From assembly GCA_025057895.1 (NCBI GenBank), contig JANXEF010000008.1, positions 1 through 39,023 on the forward strand: DNA of 39,023 bases. The letters are read 5' to 3'. The stretch's first letter is position 1, and each line of letters starts with the position of its first letter. This stretch comes from Archaeoglobaceae archaeon. GTDB taxonomy: Archaea > Halobacteriota > Archaeoglobi > Archaeoglobales > Archaeoglobaceae. Under the pieces are notes generated by a model. The model was not told where the DNA came from. It worked only from the letters and a program-made list of their open reading frames with translations, and made no database searches. Below are positions 8,198 to 15,630 of this stretch, in pieces. Both the position numbers and the translations under genes were made by a program.

Positions 8198-8708
8198 ATC
8201 TCCTTTCCCTCTTCTGATATTCACGAATTATTCTCAGAAAGTCTACATATCGCATGAATTTCAAGTCTAAATCTGTGAAAAAGAGTTCGCTGTAGATGCT
8301 TTGCCATATCATGAATTCGGGAACTTCTCTTCCAGCTTTCACAATCATATCAGGCTGTGATTTTAAAGTTAAAAAAGATTCAAAAGTTTTCTCATCTATT
8401 TCGTCCAATTTAAGCTCTCCTTTCAAGACTTTTTCTGCAATCTTTCTTATAGTATTTAAAATCTCTTCTTTGCCTGATTTATGAACGAAGTTTAATTTTA
8501 TGCCGTCAAATCTTGTGTCTCCAAGAGTTTCAAGTTTATCTGAACGAGTGCAAATAGTTATTTCACTTATTCCAAACTTTTTACACCATAAAACGAACTT
8601 TTTAAAATTCTCATCTAGATCAGGATAAATCAGAACTATGTGCATTGGAAAAACTCCCTTTCTAATTATTTTCCTCTCAAGTATGAATTGATATAGCAAT
8701 CTTAGCAC
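8187..8708 (-). CDS. Degenerate cis-prenyltransferase (UppS/NgBR-like), probable non-catalytic subunit
   Basis: 173 residues from GTG 8708. An internal ATG at 8645 has a better GGGAG site, but residues before it (YQFILERKIIRKGVFPMHI) align with UppS N-termini, so I keep the long start. The C-terminus is plainly UppS-like: PDMIVKAGREVPEFMIWQ, SELFFTDLDL, then EYQKRERRYGR with the terminal R-x-G. The first motif, normally H-I-A-I-I-M-D-G-N-R-R-W-A, is HIVLIYPDLDENF, so the Mg-binding catalytic Asp is displaced or lost, and about 60-80 middle residues are missing. This resembles the partner subunit (NgBR type) of heteromeric cis-prenyltransferases that make the polyprenyl carrier for glycosylation. 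Head of the three-gene minus operon. Confidence 0.8.
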   Translation of the reverse strand: MLRLLYQFILERKIIRKGVFPMHIVLIYPDLDENFKKFVLWCKKFGISEITICTRSDKLETLGDTRFDGIKLNFVHKSGKEEILNTIRKIAEKVLKGELKLDEIDEKTFESFLTLKSQPDMIVKAGREVPEFMIWQSIYSELFFTDLDLKFMRYVDFLRIIREYQKRERRYGR

Positions 8709-8745
8709 TTAAAGATTTAAATGTCCAACTACTTAACCTTTTTCA

Positions 8746-9912
8746 ATGTTTCCCGCTCTAATGGCAATTGTAGCGCTGCTTGGAATTTACTTAGATCCAA
8801 GGCTCATCTTCGCAATAATGTTCGTATTCACTCTTTCTTATGCAACTCGTTTTTCGGGAGAACATTTCAAAGTTTTGATCACTGCAACTGTTCTATCAGC
8901 TTTAGCTTGTTTTATGCAAAAAGAGATAATCTATGCATCAATATTTCTGATATTTTTTTACGATTTTAAGAAAAACCCTCTCTTGGATATCGCAGTATAC
9001 ACCTCAGCAGGAATTCTTTACTTCTCTCTCTTTGGTCTCCTCAACAATGTTTACACTGCACCAGAGTACATAATCTTCGTATCTCTAGCTGGAGCTCTTT
9101 CAGCCACTCTCGTCGAAACCGTGAAAACAACAGCAGACAAAAGAATGACAATGTTGATTGGAGTTGCTACTACTTTCGCAATATTCAAGATCTATATACC
9201 CTCTGCTTCTCTTTCAAGTCTTGCATTTGCCTTTGCAATCTCTTTCATATTATCTCTACTAGCTCTTAAGGCGAAGATTGCAGATGAAAGTGGACTCATA
9301 AGTGCAACGATCGTTGGAACTATAACAATTCTTTTTACAGATATAAGATTTTTTACAGTCTTGCTCCTCTTCTATCTCGTTGGATCGATAACTACTAAGT
9401 ACAAATACTCTCTAAAGATCGATCTAGGCATAGCAGAGCCTTCGGGAGGAGCAAGAGGTTTTTCAAATGTTTTTGGAAACAGTTTAGCTCCGCTTTTCTT
9501 TGCAATGAACTTTGGTGTTACTAATGATCCTCTTTTTGCCATCGCCTTCATAGCATCGGTAGCAACTGCTCTCGGAGATACGATGGCAAGTGAGATTGGA
9601 AAAACTGCGAAAAATGTATATCTGATCACGAACTTTAAGAAAGTAAGACCCGGAACAAGTGGAGGGATATCTATTATAGGTGAGATCTCTGCACTGGTTG
9701 GGTGCATCATTGTATTCCTTCTTTCTTTTGTCCTTGGTATAGTAGGGTCTCAATATGCGATTCCGATAATCTTAACTTCTTTCATTGGAATTCACATCGA
9801 TAGCCTTCTTGGTGCCACATTGGAAGAAAAGAGCTATCTGAACAATTCTGCAGTGAACTTCCTTGCAACGCTTTTTTCTGGAATGCTTTGCTACTTCTTC
9901 CTAATCTTATAG
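8746..9912 (+). CDS. DUF92 (TMEM19/VTE6-like) integral membrane protein
   Basis: 388 residues with about ten hydrophobic segments. The family signature is clear: LAEPSGGARG-like IAEPSGGARGFSNVFGNS, then ALGDTMASEIGK, VRPGTSGGISIIGE, and IDSLLGATLEEK near the end. DUF92 includes the plant phytyl-phosphate kinase VTE6, so a role in isoprenoid phosphate metabolism is plausible, but archaeal members are not assigned by this sequence alone. It diverges from the cis-prenyltransferase-like gene with only 37 bp between starts, so both promoters overlap. Its 3' end overlaps the opposing Lon-like gene by 22 bp. Confidence 0.88.
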   Translation: MFPALMAIVALLGIYLDPRLIFAIMFVFTLSYATRFSGEHFKVLITATVLSALACFMQKEIIYASIFLIFFYDFKKNPLLDIAVYTSAGILYFSLFGLLNNVYTAPEYIIFVSLAGALSATLVETVKTTADKRMTMLIGVATTFAIFKIYIPSASLSSLAFAFAISFILSLLALKAKIADESGLISATIVGTITILFTDIRFFTVLLLFYLVGSITTKYKYSLKIDLGIAEPSGGARGFSNVFGNSLAPLFFAMNFGVTNDPLFAIAFIASVATALGDTMASEIGKTAKNVYLITNFKKVRPGTSGGISIIGEISALVGCIIVFLLSFVLGIVGSQYAIPIILTSFIGIHIDSLLGATLEEKSYLNNSAVNFLATLFSGMLCYFFLIL

Positions 9913-11657
9913 GTTAGGATTAGAATTGCAAACAAAGAGATAGCTATTTCGAACCCAGGAATTTCTAAAATTTCTCTGATCGATTCTCTAGTTTCTGGAG
10001 TAGTTGGTTTTATATCGACATAACCTCTATGGACAACTTCTCTCTCTCCTTTTGTCTTTGCAACGTTTGACATGAATTTTGCGATTCTCTCCGAAAGTGA
10101 GTAGTAGAGAAGTTTTGCATAAACACTTTTCGAGGTTTCTGCGTATTCGAAGTAGGCTATGGGTAAAATAGGATAACAAGTTTCCTCAGCCTCTCCAATT
10201 GCAATTTTTGCATTTCTCTTTCTCTCTTCAACTTTTGAAGCTATTTCACCGTATTTTACTTCAATCGATAGACTTGCATCGGTTATAGCGTTCAAAGCTT
10301 CAAAAGCTGCTCCAGCATAAAGAGATTCTGAATAGAGTGATTTAGATATTTCAAGTGATTCAAAAGCATTCTGCAATAGATCTGTATAACCTTCTAGAGA
10401 AGAAGCGTAGACAATTATTGAACTTGCTTGATTTATGTAAAACTCTGCTCTCCTCTTTATCTCTGAATTGTTGAGAGATTGACCGCTGCTCATCTGTGGC
10501 AAAAGTGAAAGCCAGACTTTTGCGCTTTCAACTCGTTCTTTTGCATATGCGAGATTATAGAGAATATCTTCTTCACTTCTAGCAATTTTTGCCTTTTTTA
10601 GAGCTTTTTCTGCTTCTGCAACCCTTTCCTGAGCTCCAGCAATAATTTGGATAGAGTTAACACCCATCTGTTCACTCTTCAGATATTCCTTGAGTCTCGA
10701 AATTTCACTTTCGATTGTTTCGATTTCTCTATCTATTTGCTGCGCTGAAGCCAAAGTTTTTTTGAACATTTCGTACCTCATCAGAATCTTTGCCTGGAAG
10801 AACTCACTAGTGGAAGTGTAATAGTTACCCGACTTATAGCTCTGTTCCGCTCTATTTAGTAAATCCCTTGCTTCTTTAGTTGCATAATTTTGTAACTCTG
10901 CAGCCCCCTCTCTCATCCTATCCGCAAGAACTTTCAGAATGTCAGAATAGATGGTTATGTTAACTTCCCTTTCTTGCCTAACTATCTCGTAGCCAGTATA
11001 GTAGCGAAGAGCTTCGTTGACAGTCTTGACTTCAATAACCTCTATTCCCAACTTTTTTCCATAGTCTACCAAGTTTAATTCTCTCAGTTCAGTTGTGATT
11101 ATATTTATAATTCCAACTCTTCGAATTGTTCTCTCTTCCACGTTTATGACACTCTGACCACTTGGAACAAGGAAAATTTTACCTCCATTTCTTGCAACTG
11201 CATCGAGTTTGTAGTTTAATCCACCAACCGGTCCGATGAAACCGTCGGGATATATCATACCACTCATGTAAACTCTCTCGTCCAATTCCAGGTTTTTAAG
11301 CGCAGCAAGCGTGGCAACTGTCATCACAGCTCCTGCAGAGGGACCACCTACGATTGGAGCATCTGCTTCGATTATGTAAAAGAAGTCAAACTTTGTAAAA
11401 TCTATTCCGAGCAAATCACAAGCTGTAATAGCAGAGAGTTGGGTGCTACCTTGCATATCGATCTCAGTGAAAGGTGTTGTAGAGACAAAAACTCTACCGT
11501 TCCCACTGTTTATCATGACAGTAATGTTTATCACTGCTCCTTTAGGCTCATCACCACTCGTAACTGCTACTGCTTTTATCGACTTTTGAATTTCAAAAGC
11601 ATCAACTGTCTGGATAATCGTGAAAAAGATCAGCAATGTCATCAGTGTAAGTCGCAT
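9891..11657 (-). CDS. Secreted Lon-type (S16) serine protease with PGF-like C-terminal tail
   Basis: 588 residues. Residues 1-20 are a signal peptide. Residues about 25-215 form a Lon proteolytic domain with no ATPase part: Ser107 in IVGGPSAGAVMTVA and Lys150 in GPVGGLNYKLDAVA are 43 residues apart, as in Lon (Ser679/Lys722 in E. coli). Residues about 230-540 are mostly helical and rich in Ala/Glu with coiled-coil character. The end has IPGFEIAISLFAIL followed by a basic tail, which resembles a PGF-CTERM sorting signal for archaeosortase or a plain membrane anchor. It probably acts outside the membrane. Archaea usually have a membrane LonB with an ATPase; this is a different, energy-independent form. 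Promoter is shared with ferritin; a TATA-like ACTTATAATT lies near 11680-11690. Confidence 0.88.
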   Translation of the reverse strand: MRLTLMTLLIFFTIIQTVDAFEIQKSIKAVAVTSGDEPKGAVINITVMINSGNGRVFVSTTPFTEIDMQGSTQLSAITACDLLGIDFTKFDFFYIIEADAPIVGGPSAGAVMTVATLAALKNLELDERVYMSGMIYPDGFIGPVGGLNYKLDAVARNGGKIFLVPSGQSVINVEERTIRRVGIINIITTELRELNLVDYGKKLGIEVIEVKTVNEALRYYTGYEIVRQEREVNITIYSDILKVLADRMREGAAELQNYATKEARDLLNRAEQSYKSGNYYTSTSEFFQAKILMRYEMFKKTLASAQQIDREIETIESEISRLKEYLKSEQMGVNSIQIIAGAQERVAEAEKALKKAKIARSEEDILYNLAYAKERVESAKVWLSLLPQMSSGQSLNNSEIKRRAEFYINQASSIIVYASSLEGYTDLLQNAFESLEISKSLYSESLYAGAAFEALNAITDASLSIEVKYGEIASKVEERKRNAKIAIGEAEETCYPILPIAYFEYAETSKSVYAKLLYYSLSERIAKFMSNVAKTKGEREVVHRGYVDIKPTTPETRESIREILEIPGFEIAISLFAILILTYKIRKK

Positions 11658-11715
11658 AGAATTAGTTCTTCAAATCGAATTATAAGTTTTGTGAATCCCC
11701 ATTCCATATAAAAGC

Positions 11716-11765
11716 TATAATCTGCTACTATTTGTATGAAAATATAATCTGCTACTATTTGTATG
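11716..11765. promoter_or_regulatory. Two identical 23-bp direct repeats in the lon-like/ferritin divergent region
   Basis: TATAATCTGCTACTATTTGT followed by ATG occurs at 11716-11738 and 11743-11765, separated by AAAA, a 27-bp period. A weaker third partial copy may lie at 11777-11791. They lie between the two divergent promoters and could bind a regulator as a tandem dimer. No regulator gene is adjacent. Confidence 0.7.
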
Positions 11766-11842
11766 CAAAGAATCCTCTATTATTATTTGTAAAATCAAAA
11801 CTCGATTTTACATCTATTTTTACTATACACAACTCAGAAAGG

Positions 11843-11850
11843 TTTATAAA
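11843..11850 (+). promoter_or_regulatory. TATA box of ferritin operon
   Basis: TTTATAAA, followed about 30 bp later by GGTGATCAC and the ATG at 11881. Spacing fits a start of transcription near 11872 and a very short leader. Confidence 0.65.
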
Positions 11851-11880
11851 TTTTGTGTTGGAAAGATTTAAGGTGATCAC

Positions 11881-12411
11881 ATGACTCTTAGTGAAAAAAT
11901 TGTGAAAGAATTAAACTTTCAGCTGAACAGGGAGATATATTCTGCATATCTGTATCTTTCCATGTCTGCGTATTTTGAATCTCTCAACTTAAGAGGATTT
12001 GCAAAGTGGATGAAAGTACAATGGGAAGAAGAGCTGATGCATGCGATGAAATTCTTCAATTACATAGTAAGCCGTGGTGGTAGAGTGGAGCTCTATACGA
12101 TTGAGGCTCCACAAAAAGATTGGAAGTCTCCTCTTGATGCCTTTGAGCTAGCTCTAGAGCATGAAAAGAGTGTTACGAAAAGAATTGCACATCTCGTAGA
12201 ACTTGCTATGAGCGATAAAGATCATGCAACCTTCAACATGCTCCAGTGGTTTGTGAACGAGCAAGTTGAAGAGGAGAACAGCTTTGGAGATATCGTTGTA
12301 AAGCTAAAAATGGCTAGCAACGATACAAGAGTCATGCTTTTCCTCGATAAAGAGCTTGAAAAAAGGCGATCAGAGGTAAAAAATGAATCTTCAGGCACTA
12401 TACAAGATTAG
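11881..12411 (+). CDS. Ferritin (iron-storage ferroxidase)
   Basis: 176 residues, standard four-helix ferritin length. Ferroxidase ligands are visible: Glu18 in NREIYSAYLY, Glu51 and His54 in EEELMHA, Glu94 in ALEHEKSV, and Glu/Gln around NEQVEEE (127-132). Overall it is very close to A. fulgidus ferritin, which forms a 24-mer with unusual large pores. Residues 148-156 read DTRVMLFLD. In the A. fulgidus protein, as I remember it, the equivalent is DKRALLFLD, whose Lys150/Arg151 hold the shell open; here the Lys is Thr149 and the Arg is kept (Arg150). First gene of an operon with ferric reductase and a mini-rubrerythrin. Confidence 0.96.
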   Translation: MTLSEKIVKELNFQLNREIYSAYLYLSMSAYFESLNLRGFAKWMKVQWEEELMHAMKFFNYIVSRGGRVELYTIEAPQKDWKSPLDAFELALEHEKSVTKRIAHLVELAMSDKDHATFNMLQWFVNEQVEEENSFGDIVVKLKMASNDTRVMLFLDKELEKRRSEVKNESSGTIQD

Positions 12412-12889
12412 CTATGGCCTATACATCGTTACATCTGTAAAAGATAGAAATTTCTCCGGTCAGATAGCAAACACAGTTTTCCAGGTTACCTCCGAACCAC
12501 CAAAAATAGCGGTTTGTTTGAATAAAAAAAATACTACACATGAGTTTGTTAAATATTCAAAAGTCTTTTCTGTAAGTGTTCTTGAAAAAGATACTCCTTT
12601 ACAATTTATTGGAAGATTTGGATTTAGAAGTAGCAGAGATTTCAATAAATTTGAAGGAATAAACTTTAAAATTGGAAAAACTGGTTCTCCAATAGTTATT
12701 GATTATACGGTTGCGTTTTTTGAGGCAAAAGTAGTTGATGAATACGACGTCGGAACACATACACTCTTCGTAGGTGAAGTGATAGAAGCTGATATTCTAA
12801 AGGATGTAGAAGTTATGACCTACGAATATTATCATTTAGTAAAGAAAGGTAAAACTCCAAAAACTGCTACAGTTTACCTGGAAAAATGA
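12383..12889 (+). CDS. Ferric reductase / NAD(P)H:flavin oxidoreductase (FeR-like)
   Basis: 168 residues, the length of A. fulgidus ferric reductase. It is a flavin reductase split-barrel: YKISYGLYIVTS at the start, ANTVFQVTSEPPKIAVCLNK for flavin binding, THEFVKYSKVFSVSVL, and FVGEVIEADIL near the end. FeR uses NAD(P)H to reduce bound FMN or FAD, which then reduces Fe(III) complexes. It starts inside the ferritin gene (29-bp overlap, GAGGT before the ATG) and ends ATGA into the next gene, so the three are coupled. Releasing stored iron from ferritin is a reasonable job here. Substrate is by homology only. Confidence 0.9.
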   Translation: MNLQALYKISYGLYIVTSVKDRNFSGQIANTVFQVTSEPPKIAVCLNKKNTTHEFVKYSKVFSVSVLEKDTPLQFIGRFGFRSSRDFNKFEGINFKIGKTGSPIVIDYTVAFFEAKVVDEYDVGTHTLFVGEVIEADILKDVEVMTYEYYHLVKKGKTPKTATVYLEK

Positions 12890-13086
12890 CGCCCGAAGAT
12901 ATACTCAAAAAAGCGCTTGAGCTTGAAAAAGAAGCAATAGAAATCTACAATGAAATGCGAAAGAATGCAACCACTGAAACAGCTGATATCCTGGATTACT
13001 TGATTTCGCAGGAGAGGGAACATATTAGAATCATAAATGATAGACTAAAAGTTCTCAAACTGCTCGGTAAAAGAGGGGAAAAATGA
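12886..13086 (+). CDS. Two-helix mini-rubrerythrin / half-ferritin protein
   Basis: 66 residues, two predicted helices. Helix 1 has LELEKEAIEIYNEM, helix 2 has SQEREHIRIIND, with the E-x-x-H of rubrerythrin and ferritin-like diiron proteins (Glu43, His46). It is half the usual four-helix bundle, so a diiron site would need a dimer or larger assembly, as known for encapsulated ferritins and some small rubrerythrin-like proteins. No rubredoxin Cys motif. ATGA overlap with the ferric reductase links it to iron redox work. Its last 32 bp overlap the opposing gene. Confidence 0.78.
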   Translation: MTPEDILKKALELEKEAIEIYNEMRKNATTETADILDYLISQEREHIRIINDRLKVLKLLGKRGEK

Positions 13087-14071
13087 TCATCAACTTTATA
13101 CACAAAAGAACAGCGAGAAAACTTAAAAATAGCTTTTTCTTCTTTTTATTTCTTAGATGATCCCCTATTGCCTCAGTCAGTAAAATTACAGAAGAAGTGA
13201 AGAGTATCAGCAATGTGAAAGATAATGGTTTTGGTAATTTTTCTACAGGTAAATAGCTTTCCCAAACCTTTAGAGAGTAATATGCAACAGCTACAAACTC
13301 TATTACAACTGCTGCTGCTGTAATTGCTGAAGTTTTTTTATGAATTTCGAACTCCTCTTTACGTCTATCCATTTCGATCTGGAGGTATATTAAGTTGAAT
13401 TTGTTATCTATCTCATTCAGTGTTCTCTCGAAATCATTTGAGATCTTCTTTACAAAATTTAAATCATTCTCAAGTTTTAGGAGCTCTTCGTGCATGAAAC
13501 CATGAAGCTTTGAAGAGAAGAACTCGGCATTTTTCAATGCGATTTCAATTTCTTTCAATCTTGAATTAAAATCCGAATAAGTTACAAAAAAAGAATCTCT
13601 TTCTTTTACAAGTTTAAAAGCATAATTTTCTTGATCTTCAGCTTCCATCTTTAAAATATCCTTTATTTTAGAAGCTTTTTCTGAAATATAGCTTGAAAAC
13701 TTCATACAATCCTTCGAGATTATTTTTGCAATAGTTAGTTCAGAAAAAAGGGCTGGAAGAATGTCATAGAATAAATTTTCCTCGAATTTTGCTTCTATCT
13801 CTATCGATTCACCCGCTCTATATTTTCCATATAGAAATTTTTCTCCCTCTTCAATAGTTGTTATGAGAACTTCAAATCTTTCGAGAGGTTTCATTGGTAT
13901 CTCATAATTCGAGATCACAAATATCATTGATTTGTATTTACCAACAACGATGTCTAATCCTTCAGCAAGTATTTCGACGTATTTGAGTTTCTTGAATGCT
14001 GGTCTAGCTTTTTCTTTGATTGAAACAAGAATTTTCTCAAGTTCTGAGTCGAAGAAAAAAAGATATTTCAT
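13055..14071 (-). CDS. Unknown coiled-coil protein with C-terminal membrane segments
   Basis: 338 residues, family not recognised. Residues 1-130 look like a mixed alpha/beta domain. Residues about 130-245 are helical and charged with coiled-coil character (SRLKEIEIALKNAEFF, HEELLKLENDLNFVKK). Three hydrophobic segments follow: about 245-267, 284-304 and 314-335, ending at FPLFYRAV. No signal peptide, so the N-terminal part is likely cytoplasmic. The shape recalls membrane-anchored coiled-coil proteins in general, but no catalytic motif is visible. The gene is alone on its strand between the ferritin operon and the cytochrome, with its 3' end overlapping the mini-rubrerythrin by 32 bp. Confidence 0.7.
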   Translation of the reverse strand: MKYLFFFDSELEKILVSIKEKARPAFKKLKYVEILAEGLDIVVGKYKSMIFVISNYEIPMKPLERFEVLITTIEEGEKFLYGKYRAGESIEIEAKFEENLFYDILPALFSELTIAKIISKDCMKFSSYISEKASKIKDILKMEAEDQENYAFKLVKERDSFFVTYSDFNSRLKEIEIALKNAEFFSSKLHGFMHEELLKLENDLNFVKKISNDFERTLNEIDNKFNLIYLQIEMDRRKEEFEIHKKTSAITAAAVVIEFVAVAYYSLKVWESYLPVEKLPKPLSFTLLILFTSSVILLTEAIGDHLRNKKKKKLFLSFLAVLLCIKLMIIFPLFYRAV

Positions 14072-14126
14072 AATATTTTTAGTCAGAAGCGGATTTTTAA
14101 GTTTGCCTAATAAATCTTACGAAAAA

Positions 14127-14134
14127 TTTATAAC
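14127..14134 (+). promoter_or_regulatory. TATA box of cytochrome gene
   Basis: TTTATAAC lies about 26 bp before the ATG at 14157, so the transcript is probably leaderless. This supports that ATG over the upstream open frame. Confidence 0.55.
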
Positions 14135-14156
14135 TTTGAATTTGAAAAGCTTTATT

Positions 14157-15596
14157 ATGTCGAATTCACTTTGTTTACTGTTTCTCTCTACGTTGATCTT
14201 TTTTGCCAATTTTACATATCCGGAAAAAGTCTTTACAACACCTGAAAACTGTATGGATTGTCATAGAGTCTTTTATGATAACTGGAGCCAAACAATGCAT
14301 TCTAGTTCTGCAAAAGATCCTTATTTCATTGCAAAGCTCAGTAGTGAAGTTACTTTTGCTGGAAATTTTATCGAAAAAGAATGCGCAAAATGCCACACAC
14401 CAAAAGCAACTATCGAGGCAAAAATTGAGAAAAAAGAAGTTATAATCCTTTCAAATGGTTTTCTGAGCGAATCAAATGAGTTTCATCGATTCGCAATCAG
14501 TGGAATCTCTTGCACATTGTGTCATCAAATAAAAAGAAACGGAATTAGTGGAAATTATTCAGTCGATTTAAACTATAGAAAACCCGAAAGAGCTATATAT
14601 GGGCCATTCATTCCTCTTTATGGTATAGAGATGTATAGGAGTTCAGGTTATTTCCCAACAAGATCTGAGAACTTTTTAAAAGCAGATTTTTGCAGTAGTT
14701 GTCATGTCGTCTATACTCCGACCATAGAGAATGGCAGTGTAATCAGCTACTTTCCTGAGCAAACTACGTTTTTTGAATGGCATAACAGTGTTTATAATCC
14801 AGAAAAGCCATGTCAAAGCTGTCATATGAAAAAAGAACGTTTTAAGATTTCAACAAAACCTGGAAATCTTTTTGAACGAAATGCAAAGCATCACCACTTT
14901 TCAGGTGCTAATTCTCAAATCCTTTCTATACTCGGCAAAAATGAAGGGGCTAAAAGAGCTGAAGAAGTTCTAAAATCTTCTGCAAAAATAAGGATAAAAT
15001 CTTTGAATATTAATGAAAATGAGTTAGAAATAGTCGTAGAAATCGAAAACAAAGCAGGGCACAAGTTTCCAACTGGATTCCCTTCAAGAAGGGCGATAGT
15101 TCACTTGGTAGTTGAAGATGAAGGTGGAATCGTTTTTGAGTCTGGAAAAATTCTTGGAGACGGAAGAGTTGTGGGGGAGGATTATCCTGAGAGACACTAC
15201 GAGTTAATTGACTCAGAAGATGAGGTTCAAATTTATGAGAGTGTCATGATGTCAAGGGATGGAAGAGTGACATTCGATCTATTGAAGGCCTACAGATACT
15301 TTAAGGATAACAGAATTTTACCAAAAGGTTTTAGCTTTTTGTCAGCTCATCCAGATACGCTACCAGTAGGAGTTGAAGACGACAACTTCTCACCTGGAAG
15401 TGATAAAATTACTTATCTAGTTAAAAAGAGTTTCAAAAAACCTATCAAAGTGAAAGTTGAACTTCTATATCAGCCGATTTCGTTCTTTTTTGTCGAGAGT
15501 TTGCGTGAAACTAAGGAAGGGGTTGAATTCAGAGAATTGATTAAAAAGACCGATCTAACCACGCTAGTAGACTCAGATGAAACAATAATACAATGA
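14157..15596 (+). CDS. Secreted pentaheme cytochrome c (c554-like)
   Basis: 479 residues from ATG 14157. The frame is open upstream to 13932, but that part lies antisense to another gene and would hide the signal peptide (residues 1-20, LCLLFLSTLIFF core). Five CxxCH sites bind heme c covalently: CMDCH (32), CAKCH (76), CTLCH (119), CSSCH (179) and CQSCH (219). His in QTMHSSSAKDP and AKHHHF may be axial ligands. Residues about 265-440 form a beta-rich domain with NKAGHKFPTGFPSRRA, common in cytochrome c554-family proteins. No C-terminal anchor. It should carry electrons outside the membrane; partner and acceptor (metal, sulfur or nitrogen compound) are not shown. Confidence 0.92.
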   Translation: MSNSLCLLFLSTLIFFANFTYPEKVFTTPENCMDCHRVFYDNWSQTMHSSSAKDPYFIAKLSSEVTFAGNFIEKECAKCHTPKATIEAKIEKKEVIILSNGFLSESNEFHRFAISGISCTLCHQIKRNGISGNYSVDLNYRKPERAIYGPFIPLYGIEMYRSSGYFPTRSENFLKADFCSSCHVVYTPTIENGSVISYFPEQTTFFEWHNSVYNPEKPCQSCHMKKERFKISTKPGNLFERNAKHHHFSGANSQILSILGKNEGAKRAEEVLKSSAKIRIKSLNINENELEIVVEIENKAGHKFPTGFPSRRAIVHLVVEDEGGIVFESGKILGDGRVVGEDYPERHYELIDSEDEVQIYESVMMSRDGRVTFDLLKAYRYFKDNRILPKGFSFLSAHPDTLPVGVEDDNFSPGSDKITYLVKKSFKKPIKVKVELLYQPISFFFVESLRETKEGVEFRELIKKTDLTTLVDSDETIIQ

Positions 15597-15602
15597 GTAA
15601 TT

Positions 15603-15630
15603 TAAAATAAAAATATTAAAATATTATTTT
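15603..15630. terminator. AT-rich convergent terminator between cytochrome and pgk
   Basis: AAAATATT (15610-15617) and AATATT-A-TTTT (15620-15630) form a bulged AT hairpin with T-rich runs on both strands, in the 27-bp gap between convergent genes. Could serve both directions. Confidence 0.35.

Noticed and set aside
8645-8708. Shorter start (ATG 8645) for the cis-prenyltransferase-like gene
   Set aside because: It has the better ribosome site, but the preceding 21 residues align with UppS N-termini; not fully excluded.
11716-11765. Short CRISPR array
   Set aside because: Only two copies with a 4-bp spacer; real spacers are about 35-45 bp and no cas gene is present.
13932-14156. N-terminal extension of the cytochrome by 75 codons
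   Set aside because: It is antisense to the 5' end of the gene at 13055-14071 and would bury the signal peptide; the TATA box at 14127 fits ATG 14157.
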